From: Streptosporangiaceae bacterium | GTDB taxonomy: Bacteria; Actinomycetota; Actinomycetes; Streptosporangiales; Streptosporangiaceae | Reading direction: 5' to 3' | DNA length: 64,000 nucleotides | NCBI GenBank assembly: GCA_019245115.1 | Contig: JAFARZ010000022.1 | Span: 1-64,000 of the forward strand | Shown: positions 36,022-45,550 of the stretch, in pieces | Layout of the letters: each line of letters starts with the position of its first letter | Numbering within the stretch: the stretch's first letter is position 1 | The notes under the pieces: model-generated | Seen by the model: the letters and a program-made list of their open reading frames with translations, nothing else | What the model was told of the DNA's origin: nothing | Databases searched by the model: none | Position numbers and translations under genes: made by a program

Positions 36022-38005
36022 CCTGCTACGCCGGGTACGCGAGCGGCAGCGGGAGATCCGCGGCCGCGGTCGCCTCGACGGCATCCTGGAACAGGCCCGG
36101 GCGCTGCTCGACACCGCCATCGGCCAGGAGCGGGCCGAACTGTTCCCCGATCCGTCCGACGAGGCGCGGATGCGCGAGGCGGACCTGGACGCGCTGCCGG
36201 ACGACACGGCGCAGGCCATCCGGCAGCTCGCGGACTACGACTGGCGGTCCCCGGCCGCCCGGGCGACCTTCGAACGGCTTCGCGACCTGCTGCGCAACGA
36301 GGTGCTGGACAGCCAGTTCCGCGGCATGAAGCAAGCGCTGCAGACGCCGGATCCGGCGGCGATGCAGCGGATCAAGGACATGCTCTCGGACCTGAACGAG
36401 ATGCTCACGGCTGATGCCCGGGGGGAGCACACCCAGGAGGACTTCTCGCGCTTTATGGGGAAATATGGTGATTTGTTTCCCGATAACCCGCAGAACCTGG
36501 AAGAACTGGTCGATTCGCTGATCAGCCGGATGGCAGCGGCCGAACGGCTGCTCCGCTCACTCAGCGACGAGCAGCGCAACGAGCTCGCCGAGCTGATGTC
36601 GCATGTGCTGGACGACGCTGGACTGGCTTCGGAGATGGCACGGCTCGCCGACGCCTTGCGGGCCCGTCGTCCCGACCTGGACCGAGCGGCGATGATGGGC
36701 GGGGCGCAGATGACCGGCGAGGAGCCGCTCGGGCTGAGCGACGCCACCTCCGCCCTGGCCGAGCTGGCCGACCTTTCCTCGCTGGAGGGCACACTGGCCC
36801 AGGACTACCCCGGCGCCAGCCTGGACGACGTCGATGAGGACGCGGTCCGGCGCGCGTTCGGGCGGCAGGCGGTTGACGACATCGAGGCGCTGCGCCGCAT
36901 CGAGCGGGAACTGGAGGCGCAGGGGTACCTGACCCGCAACGGCGGGAAGCTGGAGCTGACCCCCAAGGCGGTGCGCAGGCTCGGCGACACCGCCTTGCGC
37001 CGGATCTTCAGCGAGATCAGGACCGGGCGCGGCGACGGCGACCATGACCGTCCCGACGCCGGGCAGGCCGGAGAGCTGACCGGGACCACGCGGGCCTGGG
37101 AGTTCGGCGACGAGCAGCCCATCGATGCTCCCGCGACCGTCCGGAACGCTTTGCTGCGAAGCGCGCGCGGTAGCCGAAGCGCGCTGTCCGAATCGGACAG
37201 CGCGCGCGGTAGCCGAAGCGCGCTGTCCGAATCGGATGATTGTGACAGCCACCCGGTTATAACCGGGTCGTTGCCACATTCATCCGCGTCATCCGCGTCA
37301 TCCGCGTCATCCGCGTCATCTGTTTCGTCCGCTTCATCTGCTTCATCCGCGCGTCGGAGAGGTGCGACCGGCACCAGGGTCCGGCTGGAGGCCCGTGACT
37401 TCGAGGTGGCGGAGACCGAGCGGCGCACCGCGGCCGTGGTTTCGCTGCTCGTCGACCTGTCGTACTCCATGCACCTGCGCGGCACCTGGGCGGCCGCCAA
37501 GCAGACCGCGCTGGCGCTGCACGCGCTGCTGCGCACCAAGTTCCCGCAGGACGCCATCCAGGTGATCGGTTTCTCCAACTACGCCCGCGAGCTGCGGGAA
37601 ACCGAGCTGGCCGGGCTGGGGTGGGACATGGTGCAGGGCACAAACCTGCACCACGCCCTGCTGCTGGCCGGCCGTCATATCGACCGGCACCCCGAACACG
37701 AGCCAGTCGTTATCGTGGTGACGGACGGCGAGCCGACCGCTCACCTGCAACGAGACGGGCAGTACTGGTTCGACTGGCCGCCGTCGCCCGAAACCCTCGA
37801 GCTGACCCTGGCGGAGGTGGACAAGATGACACGCCGGCACGCCACGATGAACATCTTCATGCTCGCCGACGACCCCGGCCTCGGCGCGTTCGTGGATAAT
37901 GTAGCCAAACGGAACGGCGGCCGAGTGCTCCAGGCGGCTCCCGAACATCTCGGTGAGTACGTCATCCGAGACTTCCTGCACTCTCGCGGGGCGATTCGAC
38001 GGTAG
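35846..38005 (+). CDS. VWA-domain protein partner of the AAA+ ATPase
   Basis: 719 residues. The helical N-terminal region (1-430) begins MATYRYGRYVYGPDPLASPYDV, typical of these proteins. The C-terminal von Willebrand A domain (about 510-700) has a MIDAS site: VDLSYSMHLRG (DxSxS) and VVTDGEPTAHL. The linker between them (about 439-505) is made almost wholly of repeats: two 13-residue units, the 54-bp element R2 read as CDSHPVITGSLPHSS, and a run of SSA tripeptides. The gene starts inside the extended ATPase frame. The pair probably forms a MoxR-VWA type chaperone, target unknown. Confidence 0.9.
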   Translation: MATYRYGRYVYGPDPLASPYDVRGAVDEMGDDILAGASPADALRDLLRRGMRGQRGLDDLLRRVRERQREIRGRGRLDGILEQARALLDTAIGQERAELFPDPSDEARMREADLDALPDDTAQAIRQLADYDWRSPAARATFERLRDLLRNEVLDSQFRGMKQALQTPDPAAMQRIKDMLSDLNEMLTADARGEHTQEDFSRFMGKYGDLFPDNPQNLEELVDSLISRMAAAERLLRSLSDEQRNELAELMSHVLDDAGLASEMARLADALRARRPDLDRAAMMGGAQMTGEEPLGLSDATSALAELADLSSLEGTLAQDYPGASLDDVDEDAVRRAFGRQAVDDIEALRRIERELEAQGYLTRNGGKLELTPKAVRRLGDTALRRIFSEIRTGRGDGDHDRPDAGQAGELTGTTRAWEFGDEQPIDAPATVRNALLRSARGSRSALSESDSARGSRSALSESDDCDSHPVITGSLPHSSASSASSASSASSVSSASSASSARRRGATGTRVRLEARDFEVAETERRTAAVVSLLVDLSYSMHLRGTWAAAKQTALALHALLRTKFPQDAIQVIGFSNYARELRETELAGLGWDMVQGTNLHHALLLAGRHIDRHPEHEPVVIVVTDGEPTAHLQRDGQYWFDWPPSPETLELTLAEVDKMTRRHATMNIFMLADDPGLGAFVDNVAKRNGGRVLQAAPEHLGEYVIRDFLHSRGAIRR
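37161..37238 (+). repeat. Tandem 39-bp repeat in the VWA gene
   Basis: Two copies of a 39-bp unit (start GCGCGCGCGGTAGCC, end CCGAATCGGA) encoding ARGSRSALSESDS. It is directly followed by element R2. The unit contains short self-complementary stretches. Confidence 0.8.
37233..37286. repeat. 54-bp palindromic element R2, copy 2 (inside the VWA gene)
   Basis: 51 of 54 positions equal the copy at 10757. The palindromic core is ACCCGGTTATAACCGGGT. Its length is a multiple of three and it is read in frame within the linker of the VWA protein. Confidence 0.88.
37279..37350 (+). repeat. 9-bp tandem repeats in the VWA linker
   Basis: About eight units of TCATCCGCG and variants (TCGTCCGCT, TCATCTGCT) encode Ser-Ser-Ala tripeptides. 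They start at the end of R2, whose last bases (TCATCCG) match the unit, so the array may have grown from the element's edge. Confidence 0.8.
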
Positions 38006-38086
38006 ATTTTCCTAGTTGGCTGGGACCCTCGTGCCTGTCGCCGCTAACAAACGTCTTACCGCATGCCCCTTGCACAAGGAGGAACC

Positions 38087-38392
38087 GTGAGTTCAACGTC
38101 TGACACTCCCAACACGTCGTCAGGCCGCAAGATCGCTGCGATCATTCTCGGCGTCATTGCCGTCCTGTTCATCGTGGCCGGCATCATCTACCTGGCCGAG
38201 CCGGCCAAGTCGCTGCCTAGCTTCATGGGCCACAAGGCCGGTTCGAGCGGCCACCACGCGCTGCGCATGGCCGGCTCCTTCATCGTCGGCATCGTGTTCG
38301 CCGCTGGCGCCTGGGTTGCCTTGGCTTACAAGCCGAAGCCGCAGGGCCAGCCGCAGCCGAACGTGGAGAACACCCCCGCGGGGCGCAACTAA
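38087..38392 (+). CDS. Small two-helix membrane protein
   Basis: 101 residues with two membrane helices (about 18-38 and 60-80) and a Pro/Gln-rich cytoplasmic tail. The loop is rich in His, Gly and Ser (GHKAGSSGHHALR). The GTG at 38087 has a strong AAGGAGG four bases upstream. No family recognised. It stands alone between the VWA gene and a convergent terminator hairpin. Confidence 0.75.
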   Translation: MSSTSDTPNTSSGRKIAAIILGVIAVLFIVAGIIYLAEPAKSLPSFMGHKAGSSGHHALRMAGSFIVGIVFAAGAWVALAYKPKPQGQPQPNVENTPAGRN

Positions 38393-38432
38393 TTCCCAGG
38401 CGTCCCCGCACATCTGACATACACAAGCGCTT

Positions 38433-38479
38433 ACCTGCGCCAGGCTTTGCCCGATCGGGCTAGAGCGCCTGGCGCAGGT
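38433..38479. terminator. Hairpin between the small membrane gene and metB
   Basis: 13-bp complementary arms ACCTGCGCCAGGC and GCCTGGCGCAGGT separated by 21 bp. The right arm is inside the 3' end of the metB-like gene. It is positioned to stop transcription of the convergent pair. Confidence 0.6.
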
Positions 38480-39599
38480 CGGCGATCAGGTCATCAGGGT
38501 CCTCGATGCCGACCGAGAGCCGGACCAGGTCCGGCGGCACTTCCAGGGCCGACCCCGCAGCCGATGCGTGCGTCATCCGGCCCGGGTGCTCAATCAGCGA
38601 CTCCACCCCGCCAAGCGACTCGGCCAGCGTAAACAGCCGGGTGCGTCCGCACGTCGCGACGGCGGCCTGTTCGCCGGCCGCATGGCGGAACGAGACCATC
38701 CCGCCGAACGCGCGCATCTGTGCCGCCGCGGTCTTATGGCCCGCGTGGGTCGGCAAGCCCGGGTACAGCACCTCTGCCACCGCGAGATGCTCCGCCAGCA
38801 TTCCGGCGATCCGCATCGCGTTGGCGCAGTGCCGGTCCATCCGTACCGCCAGCGTCTTGATGCCCCGAAGCGTCAGCCAGGAATCGAAGGGCCCGGCGAC
38901 CGCGCCGGTGGCGTTCTGGTGGTAGGCGATCCGTTCCGCGGTTTGCGCATCGGCGGCGATCACCGCGCCGCCCACCACATCGGAGTGGCCGCCGAGGTAC
39001 TTGGTGGTTGAGTGCACCACGAAATCCGCGCCGAGCGCGAGCGGTTGCTGCAGGTAGGGCGATGCGAACGTGTTGTCCACCACAAGTAGCGCGCCCGCCG
39101 CGTGCGCCGTGTCAGCCAGCGCGCGGATGTCCGCCACACCCAGGAGCGGATTGGTCGGTGTCTCGGCCCATACCACCCGGGCAGGACGGGTGGCGAGCCG
39201 CTCCCGCACCGCCGTTATGTCGCCGATCGGGACAACGGCGTGGCTCAGGCCCCAGTCGGCCAGCACGCGCGCGAACAGGCGATAGGTCCCGCCGTAGGCG
39301 TCGTCCGGGATCAGCACGTGATCCCCCGGACGGCACACGGTCCGGAGCAGGCAGTCCTCGGCCGCCAGGCCAGAGGCGAACGCCAGGCCCCGCACCCCGC
39401 CCTCGATCGCGGCCAGGCAATCCTCGAGCGCGGTCCGGGTCGGATTGGCGCTCCGAGAGTATTCGTAGCCACTGCGCAGACCGCCGACGCCGTCCTGTTT
39501 GTAGGTCGAGGTCTGATAGATCGGCGGGACCACCGCGCCGGTCAGCGGATCGGGCTCCTGACCCGCGTGAATGGCCAGCGTCTCGAAGGCGTCGGTCAC
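38460..39599 (-). CDS. Cystathionine gamma-synthase / gamma-lyase family enzyme
   Basis: PLP enzyme of the Cys/Met metabolism family, 379 residues. The PLP lysine is in [13 protein letters not shown] (about residue 197); [13 protein letters not shown] and the phosphate-binding [10 protein letters not shown] are conserved. The sequence alone does not separate gamma-synthase (MetB) from gamma-lyase. Being downstream of and coupled to cystathionine beta-synthase (GTGA overlap) favours the gamma-lyase role, completing reverse transsulfuration from homocysteine to cysteine. Its ribosome-binding site AAGGAG lies in a small repeat. Confidence 0.92.
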   Translation of the reverse strand: MTDAFETLAIHAGQEPDPLTGAVVPPIYQTSTYKQDGVGGLRSGYEYSRSANPTRTALEDCLAAIEGGVRGLAFASGLAAEDCLLRTVCRPGDHVLIPDDAYGGTYRLFARVLADWGLSHAVVPIGDITAVRERLATRPARVVWAETPTNPLLGVADIRALADTAHAAGALLVVDNTFASPYLQQPLALGADFVVHSTTKYLGGHSDVVGGAVIAADAQTAERIAYHQNATGAVAGPFDSWLTLRGIKTLAVRMDRHCANAMRIAGMLAEHLAVAEVLYPGLPTHAGHKTAAAQMRAFGGMVSFRHAAGEQAAVATCGRTRLFTLAESLGGVESLIEHPGRMTHASAAGSALEVPPDLVRLSVGIEDPDDLIADLRQAL

Positions 39600-41014
39600 A
39601 AGGTCTCCTTAAGAGAGAAGGCCTCCTTAAGAGAAGGTCTCCTTAAGGAGGCGGCGAGAAAGGTCAATACGTCCTGCCGGGTCAGCAGCCCGGATGGCTT
39701 GCCGTCGACATGTACCACCGCCGCGCCGGATTTCTCCAGCGCTCGCACGGCCCGGGACACCGGCTCGCCGGATCCGACCGTGGGCAGCGGCATCGACATG
39801 TGACCCTCCACCGGATCCGAGGGACGCGCCCGGCCGTCCACCAGCGCGTCGAGCAGGTCGCGTTCCACCACCGAACCAACCACCTCGGCGGCCATGAGCG
39901 GCGGTTCCTGCTTCACCACCGGAACCTGGGACACGTCGTATTCGCGCAGCAGCGCGATCGCGGCTCCGACCGTCTCCTCCGGGTGGATGTGCACGAGCTC
40001 GGGCAGGCTGCGTTCCCGGCTGGCCAGCACGTCTGAAACCCGCGGCTCCGAAGTCTGAGTGGACAGGAAGCCGTAGTCCGACATCCATTCGTCGTTGTAG
40101 ATCTTGGACAGGTAGCCGCGGCCGCCGTCCGGCAGCAGCACCACGATGATCGCCTCGGGATCCCGCTTCGCCACCCGTAGCGCGGCCACCACGGCGAGCC
40201 CGCATGAACCGCCGGTCAGCAGCGCCTCCTCCCGTGCGAGCCGGCGCGTCATGCCGAACGACTCCGCGTCGCTCACCGCGATGACCTCGTCGCAGACGTC
40301 CGGATCGTAGGTGGCCGGCCAGATGTCCTCACCCACGCCCTCGACCAGATACGGCCGTCCGCTGCCGCCGGAATACACCGACCCCTCAGGGTCGGCGCCG
40401 ATGATCTTGACGACGCCCCCGGACACTTCTTTGAGGTACCGTCCGGTCCCGGTGATGGTGCCGCCGGTCCCGATGCCAGCGACGAAGTGTGTCACCCGGC
40501 CGTCGGTCTGCTGCCAGATCTCCGGACCGGTCGTGGCGTAGTGGGAGGCAGGATTTTCCGGGTTGGAGTACTGGTCCGGCCGCCAGCCGTCCGGGGTCTG
40601 CTCGGCCAGTTTGCGCGCCACGCTGTAGTAGGAGTCCGGGTGATCGGGCGCGACCGTGCCCGGGCAGACAACCACCTCGGCGCCGTACGCCCGCAGGACG
40701 GCGATCTTGTCCTGGGCCACCTTGTCCGGGCACACGAAGACACATCGGTAGCCGCGCTCCGCGGCGACGATGGCCAAGCCGACGCCGGTGTTGCCGGAGG
40801 TGGGCTCGATGATCGTGCCACCGGGCTTCAGTTCGCCTGATTTCTCGGCCGCCGTAATCATCCGGAGGGCGATACGGTCCTTGACCGAGCCACCCGGATT
40901 GAAGTACTCGACCTTCGCGAGCACCGTGGCGCTGGGGATCGCCTTGGTCACGGATTTGAGCCTGACCAGCGGGGTGTTGCCGACCAGCCCGCTCAATGTC
41001 TCATGCACCTGCAT
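39596..41014 (-). CDS. Cystathionine beta-synthase
   Basis: PLP enzyme that joins homocysteine and serine to cystathionine, 472 residues. The catalytic fold II domain has FNPGGSVKDR (PLP lysine), the TSGNTG loop and GTGGTITG. Two C-terminal CBS domains (about 340-455) are likely regulatory. The haem-binding N-terminus of animal enzymes is absent. The last 13 residues ([13 protein letters not shown]) come from a short repeat, see the next entry. The ATG start is divergent from the thiolase gene, 53 bp away. Confidence 0.94.
   Translation of the reverse strand: MQVHETLSGLVGNTPLVRLKSVTKAIPSATVLAKVEYFNPGGSVKDRIALRMITAAEKSGELKPGGTIIEPTSGNTGVGLAIVAAERGYRCVFVCPDKVAQDKIAVLRAYGAEVVVCPGTVAPDHPDSYYSVARKLAEQTPDGWRPDQYSNPENPASHYATTGPEIWQQTDGRVTHFVAGIGTGGTITGTGRYLKEVSGGVVKIIGADPEGSVYSGGSGRPYLVEGVGEDIWPATYDPDVCDEVIAVSDAESFGMTRRLAREEALLTGGSCGLAVVAALRVAKRDPEAIIVVLLPDGGRGYLSKIYNDEWMSDYGFLSTQTSEPRVSDVLASRERSLPELVHIHPEETVGAAIALLREYDVSQVPVVKQEPPLMAAEVVGSVVERDLLDALVDGRARPSDPVEGHMSMPLPTVGSGEPVSRAVRALEKSGAAVVHVDGKPSGLLTRQDVLTFLAASLRRPSLKEAFSLKETL
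39600..39651 (-). repeat. Three short tandem repeats at the CBS/CGL junction
   Basis: Units AAGGTCTCCTTAAGAGAG, AAGGCCTCCTTAAGAG and AAGGTCTCCTTAAGGAGG on the plus strand. On the coding strand each unit contains AAGGAG, so the array gives three potential ribosome-binding sites, the last at the right distance from the metB-like GTG start, while also encoding the CBS C-terminus. Confidence 0.75.
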
Positions 41015-41067
41015 GCCAGTATCCTAGAGAGACCTGGAAGTTACCCAGCAGTAGGAGGCTGGTCACC

Positions 41068-42288
41068 ATGCCCGAAGCAGTCATCGTCGCGACAGCGCGC
41101 TCTCCCATCGGCCGCGCGTTCAAGGGCTCGCTGACCACCATCCGCCCCGACGACCTGGTCAAGCAGATCATTTCCGCGGCACTGGCCAAGGTCCCGCAGC
41201 TCGATCCCGGCAGCATCGACGACCTCATCCTCGGCTGCGGCCTGCCCGGCGGCGAGCAGGGCTTCAACATGGCGCGCGTGGTCGCGGTGCTGCTCGGCTA
41301 CGACAAGCTGCCCGGGACCACCGTGAACCGGTACTGCTCGTCCTCGCTACAGACCACCCGGATGGCGTTCCACGCGATCAAGGCCGGCGAGGGCGATGTG
41401 TTCATCTCGGCTGGCGTCGAATGCGTCAGCCGGTTCGCCAAGGGCAGCAGTGACTCCCTTCCCGACACGCAGAACCCCGCATTCTCCGAAGCTCAATCTC
41501 GGACCGAACGGACGTCGGCTGGTGAGGCCGGTCCGTGGCACGACCCGCGGGAGGACGGCCAGCTTCCTGACATCTATATCGCGATGGGGCAGACCGCTGA
41601 GAACGTGGCGGAACTACGCGGTATCACCCGCGAACAGCAGGACGAGTTCGGTGTGCGCTCGCAGAACCTGGCCGAGAAGGCCATCGCGGACGGCTTCTGG
41701 CAGCGGGAGATCATCCCGGTCACGCTGCCCGACGGAACCGTGGTGTCGTCCGATGACGGCCCGCGGCCTGGCACGACGATGGAAAAGGTGGCCGCGTTGA
41801 AGCCGGCCTTCCGGCCGGACGGCACGGTGACCGCCGGCAACTGCTGCCCGCTCAACGACGGCGCCGCGGCGGTCATCGTGATGAGCGATGTCAAGGCGGC
41901 CGAGCTAGGGATCCAGCCGCTGGCGCGGATCGTGTCCACCGGGGTCACCGGCCTGTCCCCGGAGATCATGGGCCTCGGTCCGGTGGAGGCCTCACGGCAG
42001 GCTCTCGGGCGGGCCGGCATGGCGATCGACGACATCGATCTGGTGGAGATCAACGAGGCGTTCGCGGCCCAGGTCGTCCCGTCCTACACCGAGCTCGGCG
42101 TGCCGCTCGACCGGCTCAATGTGAACGGCGGCGCGATCGCCGTCGGGCACCCGTTCGGCATGACCGGCGCGCGCATCACCACCACGCTCCTGAACAGCCT
42201 TCAGTTCCATGACAGGACCACTGGCCTGGAAACCATGTGCGTAGGCGGCGGCCAGGGCATGGCGATGATCTTTGAACGTCTCAGTTAA
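41068..42288 (+). CDS. Acetyl-CoA C-acyltransferase (thiolase)
   Basis: 406 residues. Thiolase signatures are complete: nucleophile Cys in [11 protein letters not shown], His in [16 protein letters not shown], and the second Cys in [14 protein letters not shown]. Length and the GHPFG form suggest a FadA-type beta-oxidation thiolase or an acetoacetyl-CoA thiolase; without a neighbouring FadB it cannot be decided. The ATG has AGGAGG nine bases upstream. Confidence 0.93.
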   Translation: MPEAVIVATARSPIGRAFKGSLTTIRPDDLVKQIISAALAKVPQLDPGSIDDLILGCGLPGGEQGFNMARVVAVLLGYDKLPGTTVNRYCSSSLQTTRMAFHAIKAGEGDVFISAGVECVSRFAKGSSDSLPDTQNPAFSEAQSRTERTSAGEAGPWHDPREDGQLPDIYIAMGQTAENVAELRGITREQQDEFGVRSQNLAEKAIADGFWQREIIPVTLPDGTVVSSDDGPRPGTTMEKVAALKPAFRPDGTVTAGNCCPLNDGAAAVIVMSDVKAAELGIQPLARIVSTGVTGLSPEIMGLGPVEASRQALGRAGMAIDDIDLVEINEAFAAQVVPSYTELGVPLDRLNVNGGAIAVGHPFGMTGARITTTLLNSLQFHDRTTGLETMCVGGGQGMAMIFERLS

Positions 42289-42369
42289 ATTTTGGTAACC
42301 GTTAGGGGGTTGTCAGGGGGCCCGCTGTAGGGCACGCTCACATAAAGAGGAGCGTCCCCGGAGGTGCCA

Positions 42370-42603
42370 ATGTCACTGACCCACTCGCCGAGCATGCACA
42401 GCAGCCTCATCGCCCGAATCCCGGTCGTAACCGGCCGCGACCTCGCTGAGTGGTTCAGCCGCCTTGAATCCGGTCCCGCGTTCCTGCGCCGCGAAGAACG
42501 CGCCCATTGGCTCGCCGACGACGCCGGCATATCGTGTGGCTACGCGCACGCGATCGTGCACGAGTACGAGATCCGCCGCCGTAGTCGGCTGATGGGCGCC
42601 TAG
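42370..42603 (+). CDS. Small conserved-type protein (DUF4287-like)
   Basis: 77 residues. The part VTGRDLAEWFSRLES...HWLADDAGISCGYAHAIVHEYE resembles the small helical DUF4287-type domain, in which a DLxEWF segment is followed by a GHxxAI helix. Function unknown. The ATG at 42370 has GGAGG at five bases; a GTG two codons earlier overlaps that site. Confidence 0.6.
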   Translation: MSLTHSPSMHSSLIARIPVVTGRDLAEWFSRLESGPAFLRREERAHWLADDAGISCGYAHAIVHEYEIRRRSRLMGA

Positions 42604-43619
42604 CCGCCTGAAGTTCCAGCGCCCGGCCCGCTGTCTGGCGTGCGCCCGTCCGTGACGCGCGCTGAAGACGGGCGTTAGCCGTGCGGGCCCGCTAGGCCTA
42701 GCGCGCTCTTTGTTTCGTCATGCTGCCGCGTCCAGCGGGATTCGCGGTGTTCCGGTGTTCCGTCCCGCATGCGGCGTCTCGCGTGGTGCGGTTGTACCAC
42801 GCGCCGCGGAGCCGCCTCAATGTCCCTGTTATGAAGCAACGGCACCCCCGGTCCGCCCGCACGTCCCTCTTACGGTCTCTCTCCCGAGGCAGCGACACAC
42901 CCGGTCCGTCGCGGGTCGGGTGGCGGCTCGCCCGGTTTACCGTGGGCCGCTGGACCGGGTCAGCCAGGACTGCGTCGCGAGCCTGGCGGCTGGTGGGATT
43001 GGTGGTTAGCGTGGGCGAGGGCTAGCCGCGGCCCGATGGGGCTGGAACGGTCTGTGGCGACCACATACTGGCATAACGGGAGCAGGTTCGCGGCGGCCGA
43101 CGCGCACGCCGATGGGGCGGTTAGTGAGCTTGAAGGAAGGCTAGGGTCTGTCCGCCGTTGGAGGCGTGTGGACAGATGCGGATTGAAGTCGCGGTTCCGC
43201 CGTGTTACCGGATTGACCTGAATGTTCGATAAGTCCCGAACGGGATTTGGATTAAGGCGGAACATCCATGCTAGATGGAAAATCAGTGTACGAATTCGGC
43301 GGGTAAAGTTCCGTTCAGCACGAGATTTCCGCGCTGTTGGAGGTGAAGGGCGGGCGCTGCATGGAGGTGGGGCCACGCCTCGGCCGGGGCGCTGCGCAGA
43401 CCTCTGCCCTTTCAACTTCTGTAGATGGTTGACAATGCTCCAGTGATGTCGACTAGGGATAGACACGCTCTAGCGGTTTCGATCGCGGGATTGAGATGCT
43501 GTGGCGAGGGGCGCGAGGCGCTCGCGGGTCCTCGACGAGAGGCGGGTAGCTGGCAAATCATTGCGGGCGAGAAAAGTGCCCGCGGGCGCGCCAGGAGCCA
43601 AGCCGCGCAGTGCGCCGGA
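42604..43619. other. Non-coding region, part 1
   Basis: No frame here has a convincing start, codon pattern or known domain. Two structures stand out: the perfect 14-bp palindrome CGCTAGGCCTAGCG at 42690-42703 and a hairpin with arms GCGTGGT and ACCACGC at 42781-42802. I see no match to RNase P RNA, tmRNA or 6S RNA consensus motifs. Confidence 0.5.
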
Positions 43620-43948
43620 GGGGCAGCTTGCCGAGAAGGACAGCGTGCTCAGACGAAGAGCGTGCCCGGATGGGCAGTGTGCCCGGGCCAGGAGCATGGC
43701 CGGACGGACAGCGTGGCCGGACGGACAGCGCGCCCAGTGTCGGCGACAACAGCGTGCCGAGCCGCACAGCATGCCGGGCGGACAGCGTGCCGAGCCGCAC
43801 AGCGTGCCCGGGCGGACAGCGTGCTGGGAAGGGCAGCGTGTTGGAAAGGGCAGCGTGCCGGGACGAGGAGTGTATTAGGAGAGGCGGTGTCCCGGGACCT
43901 GGAGCGTACTGGGAGGGGCAGTGTGCCCGGATGGGCAGCGTGCCGGGT
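43620..43948 (+). repeat. Degenerate 17-bp tandem array
   Basis: About 19 units with consensus GRCAGCGTGCCSGGRCG, for example GACAGCGTGCCGAGCCG, CACAGCGTGCCCGGGCG and GGCAGCGTGCCGGGACG in direct succession around 43783-43863. A few units are 16, 18 or more bases. The period is not a multiple of three and all frames are shuffled, so the array is not a protein repeat. Confidence 0.85.
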
Positions 43949-44500
43949 GAGCTGCGGGGACTGGGTACACCTTTGGCTTAATTGCCCTATTTATGGCATC
44001 TGTGAGCAGTGGCCGGTAGTGTGGGCTATTGGATCCAGTGGCCGCAGCCGGCAGCGCAATTGCGGGGGATTAGGCGGCTTGTCTGGTAAATAAGCACCAA
44101 AAGTGCTGTCGGTAAGATAGTGGTTAACGTGCCACATTGGGCAGGAGTAGATCAGCTGCGGGGTCAGCGTCGGGCGATGCCATAGGATCTGATGTGATTT
44201 GCACGTGCAGATGCAATTGTCGAATCGGAAAATGCGGACATAGCCCATCTGGGTGGTAGTGACATAGTCCAATCGGAAAGGTCGGACTAGCCCTTAACGG
44301 AACCGGACGTACAAGGCCAACAGGATTCCGGAACATATAGGAGCGGGCCGGTGGCATAGCGGGACTCCACAGCACTGAAAGGCATGTGCAGGTGCATGTG
44401 CAGAATTCCACTACGGGAATGCGGCCCCGTTGATACCGTGCCGTCGCAGGATGATCGGCAACGGCACGGCATCAGTAATCGCTGGTCGGCGGGGAGTCGT
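43949..44500. other. Non-coding region, part 2
   Basis: Lower GC than the surrounding genome, no supported gene. It contains scattered short direct repeats such as GTGCAGGTGCATGTGCAG near 44385-44402. Confidence 0.5.
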
Positions 44501-44573
44501 ACCCCCGGTCGGAGTCGAACCGACACTGTGGACCCTTTTAGGGGGCCGGCCTCTTCCGTTGGGCTACGGGGGT
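44501..44573 (-). tRNA. tRNA-like gene with irregular anticodon arm
   Basis: On the minus strand it folds as a cloverleaf. The acceptor ACCCCCG pairs fully with CGGGGGT. The D arm is GCCC-AACGGAAGA-GGC. The T arm is GTCGG-TTCGACT-CCGAC with the canonical TTCGA loop. The anticodon stem GGCCC/GGGTC leaves the loop CCTAAAA, so the triplet at positions 34-36 would be UAA, but position 33 is C, not the near-universal U, and the variable region is short (about 6 nt), unlike tRNA-Leu. CCA is not encoded. A TATTAT box lies six bases upstream (44580-44585), suggesting expression. Amino acid identity cannot be assigned; it could be a decayed tRNA. Confidence 0.65.
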
Positions 44574-44728
44574 GCTTTCATAATAGCGCCGGCATATTTA
44601 GCGAACTACAAAGTAGCAAGTAATACTTTGACACAATTTCTCGCTCACGGCATCCACGGATTCGGGGAAATGCGGAGCGTAGTAATTACAAGATCAACAA
44701 TAGCGCTACGTAATCAAGCCCCGCACTG
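44574..44728. other. AT-rich spacer between the tRNA-like gene and udg
   Basis: Contains the TATTAT box (minus strand, 44580-44585) for the tRNA-like gene and no coding frame. Confidence 0.5.
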
Positions 44729-45550
44729 TCATTTAGCATAGGTAACAGCACGCGTCAATACCGCGTCCAGCATTGACGGGGTAACACGTCCCGTGAAGGT
44801 GTTCTGCTGGCTGGGGTGATAGCAGCCGAGCAGGAGCACGGGCCGCCCGGATGACTGGGGGACCCGGTCCAGGAGGACCTCGACGGCGTGGCCGAACGCG
44901 GGGCGCGGGCGCGGGACGACGAAGCCGGTGGCCGCTAGCGCGGGCCAGAGAGCTTGCCAGGCGAATCCGCCAAGACAGACAAGGACGCGCACGCTGCCGA
45001 CCACCATCTCCATCTCCGTGCTGAGCCACGGCTGGCAGGTGAGGCGTTCGGCGGGCGTGGGCTTGTTGTCTGGTGGGGCGCAGCGGACGGACGCGACCAT
45101 GCGCGCTCCGATCAGCCGCTGACCGTCTCCGGCGGTCACGCTGTCCGGCTTGGCCGCCAGCCCGGAGCGGTACAGCGCCGCGTACAGGAAATCGCCACTG
45201 CGGTCGCCGGTGAAGATCCGTCCGGTGCGATTGCCGCCGTGCGCGGCCGGCGCCAGCCCCACGATCAGTACTCGCGGTTCGGCCGACCCCCAGCCGGGGA
45301 TCGGCCGACCCCAGTACCGCTCGGTCCGGAACGACTTGCGCCGCTCTACCGCCAGCTGCTCGCGCCAGGCGACCAGACGGGGACACGCGCGGCACACCGA
45401 CTGGCGGGCGGTGAGTTCAGCCAGGGTTGGCGCGCTGGCGGCCAGATCCACTACCTCGCTGGCGTTGTGAGCGACGGGAGTGTCGGGAGCGGCGGGGTCC
45501 TCCGGCCATCCGGTGCCCGGTGGAACGGGGCCGGGAAGTTCAGCGGTCAC
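44729..45550 (-). CDS. Uracil-DNA glycosylase, family 5 (UdgB-like)
   Basis: Base-excision repair enzyme with an iron-sulfur cluster, 273 residues. Cysteines in [12 protein letters not shown] and at [18 protein letters not shown] are placed as cluster ligands. Motif A is [22 protein letters not shown], where the first part lacks the usual catalytic acid, typical of family 5. Motif B is [12 protein letters not shown]. The GTG start overlaps the end of ppx by 11 bp, so it is the last gene of the eno-ppx run. The frame extends 38 codons upstream inside ppx and is not used. Confidence 0.9.
   Translation of the reverse strand: MTAELPGPVPPGTGWPEDPAAPDTPVAHNASEVVDLAASAPTLAELTARQSVCRACPRLVAWREQLAVERRKSFRTERYWGRPIPGWGSAEPRVLIVGLAPAAHGGNRTGRIFTGDRSGDFLYAALYRSGLAAKPDSVTAGDGQRLIGARMVASVRCAPPDNKPTPAERLTCQPWLSTEMEMVVGSVRVLVCLGGFAWQALWPALAATGFVVPRPRPAFGHAVEVLLDRVPQSSGRPVLLLGCYHPSQQNTFTGRVTPSMLDAVLTRAVTYAK

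Noticed and set aside
42604-43619. RNase P RNA, tmRNA or similar housekeeping RNA
   Set aside because: None of the conserved sequence blocks of these RNAs was found.
43620-43948. CRISPR array
   Set aside because: Units are contiguous and degenerate with no unique spacers, and no cas gene is present.
43425-44093. Protein gene across the 17-bp array
   Set aside because: The translation only reflects the repeat in changing frames; the period is not a multiple of three and no start or domain is credible.
44501-44573. bldA-type tRNA-Leu(UAA)
   Set aside because: The variable arm is far too short for tRNA-Leu and position 33 is C.
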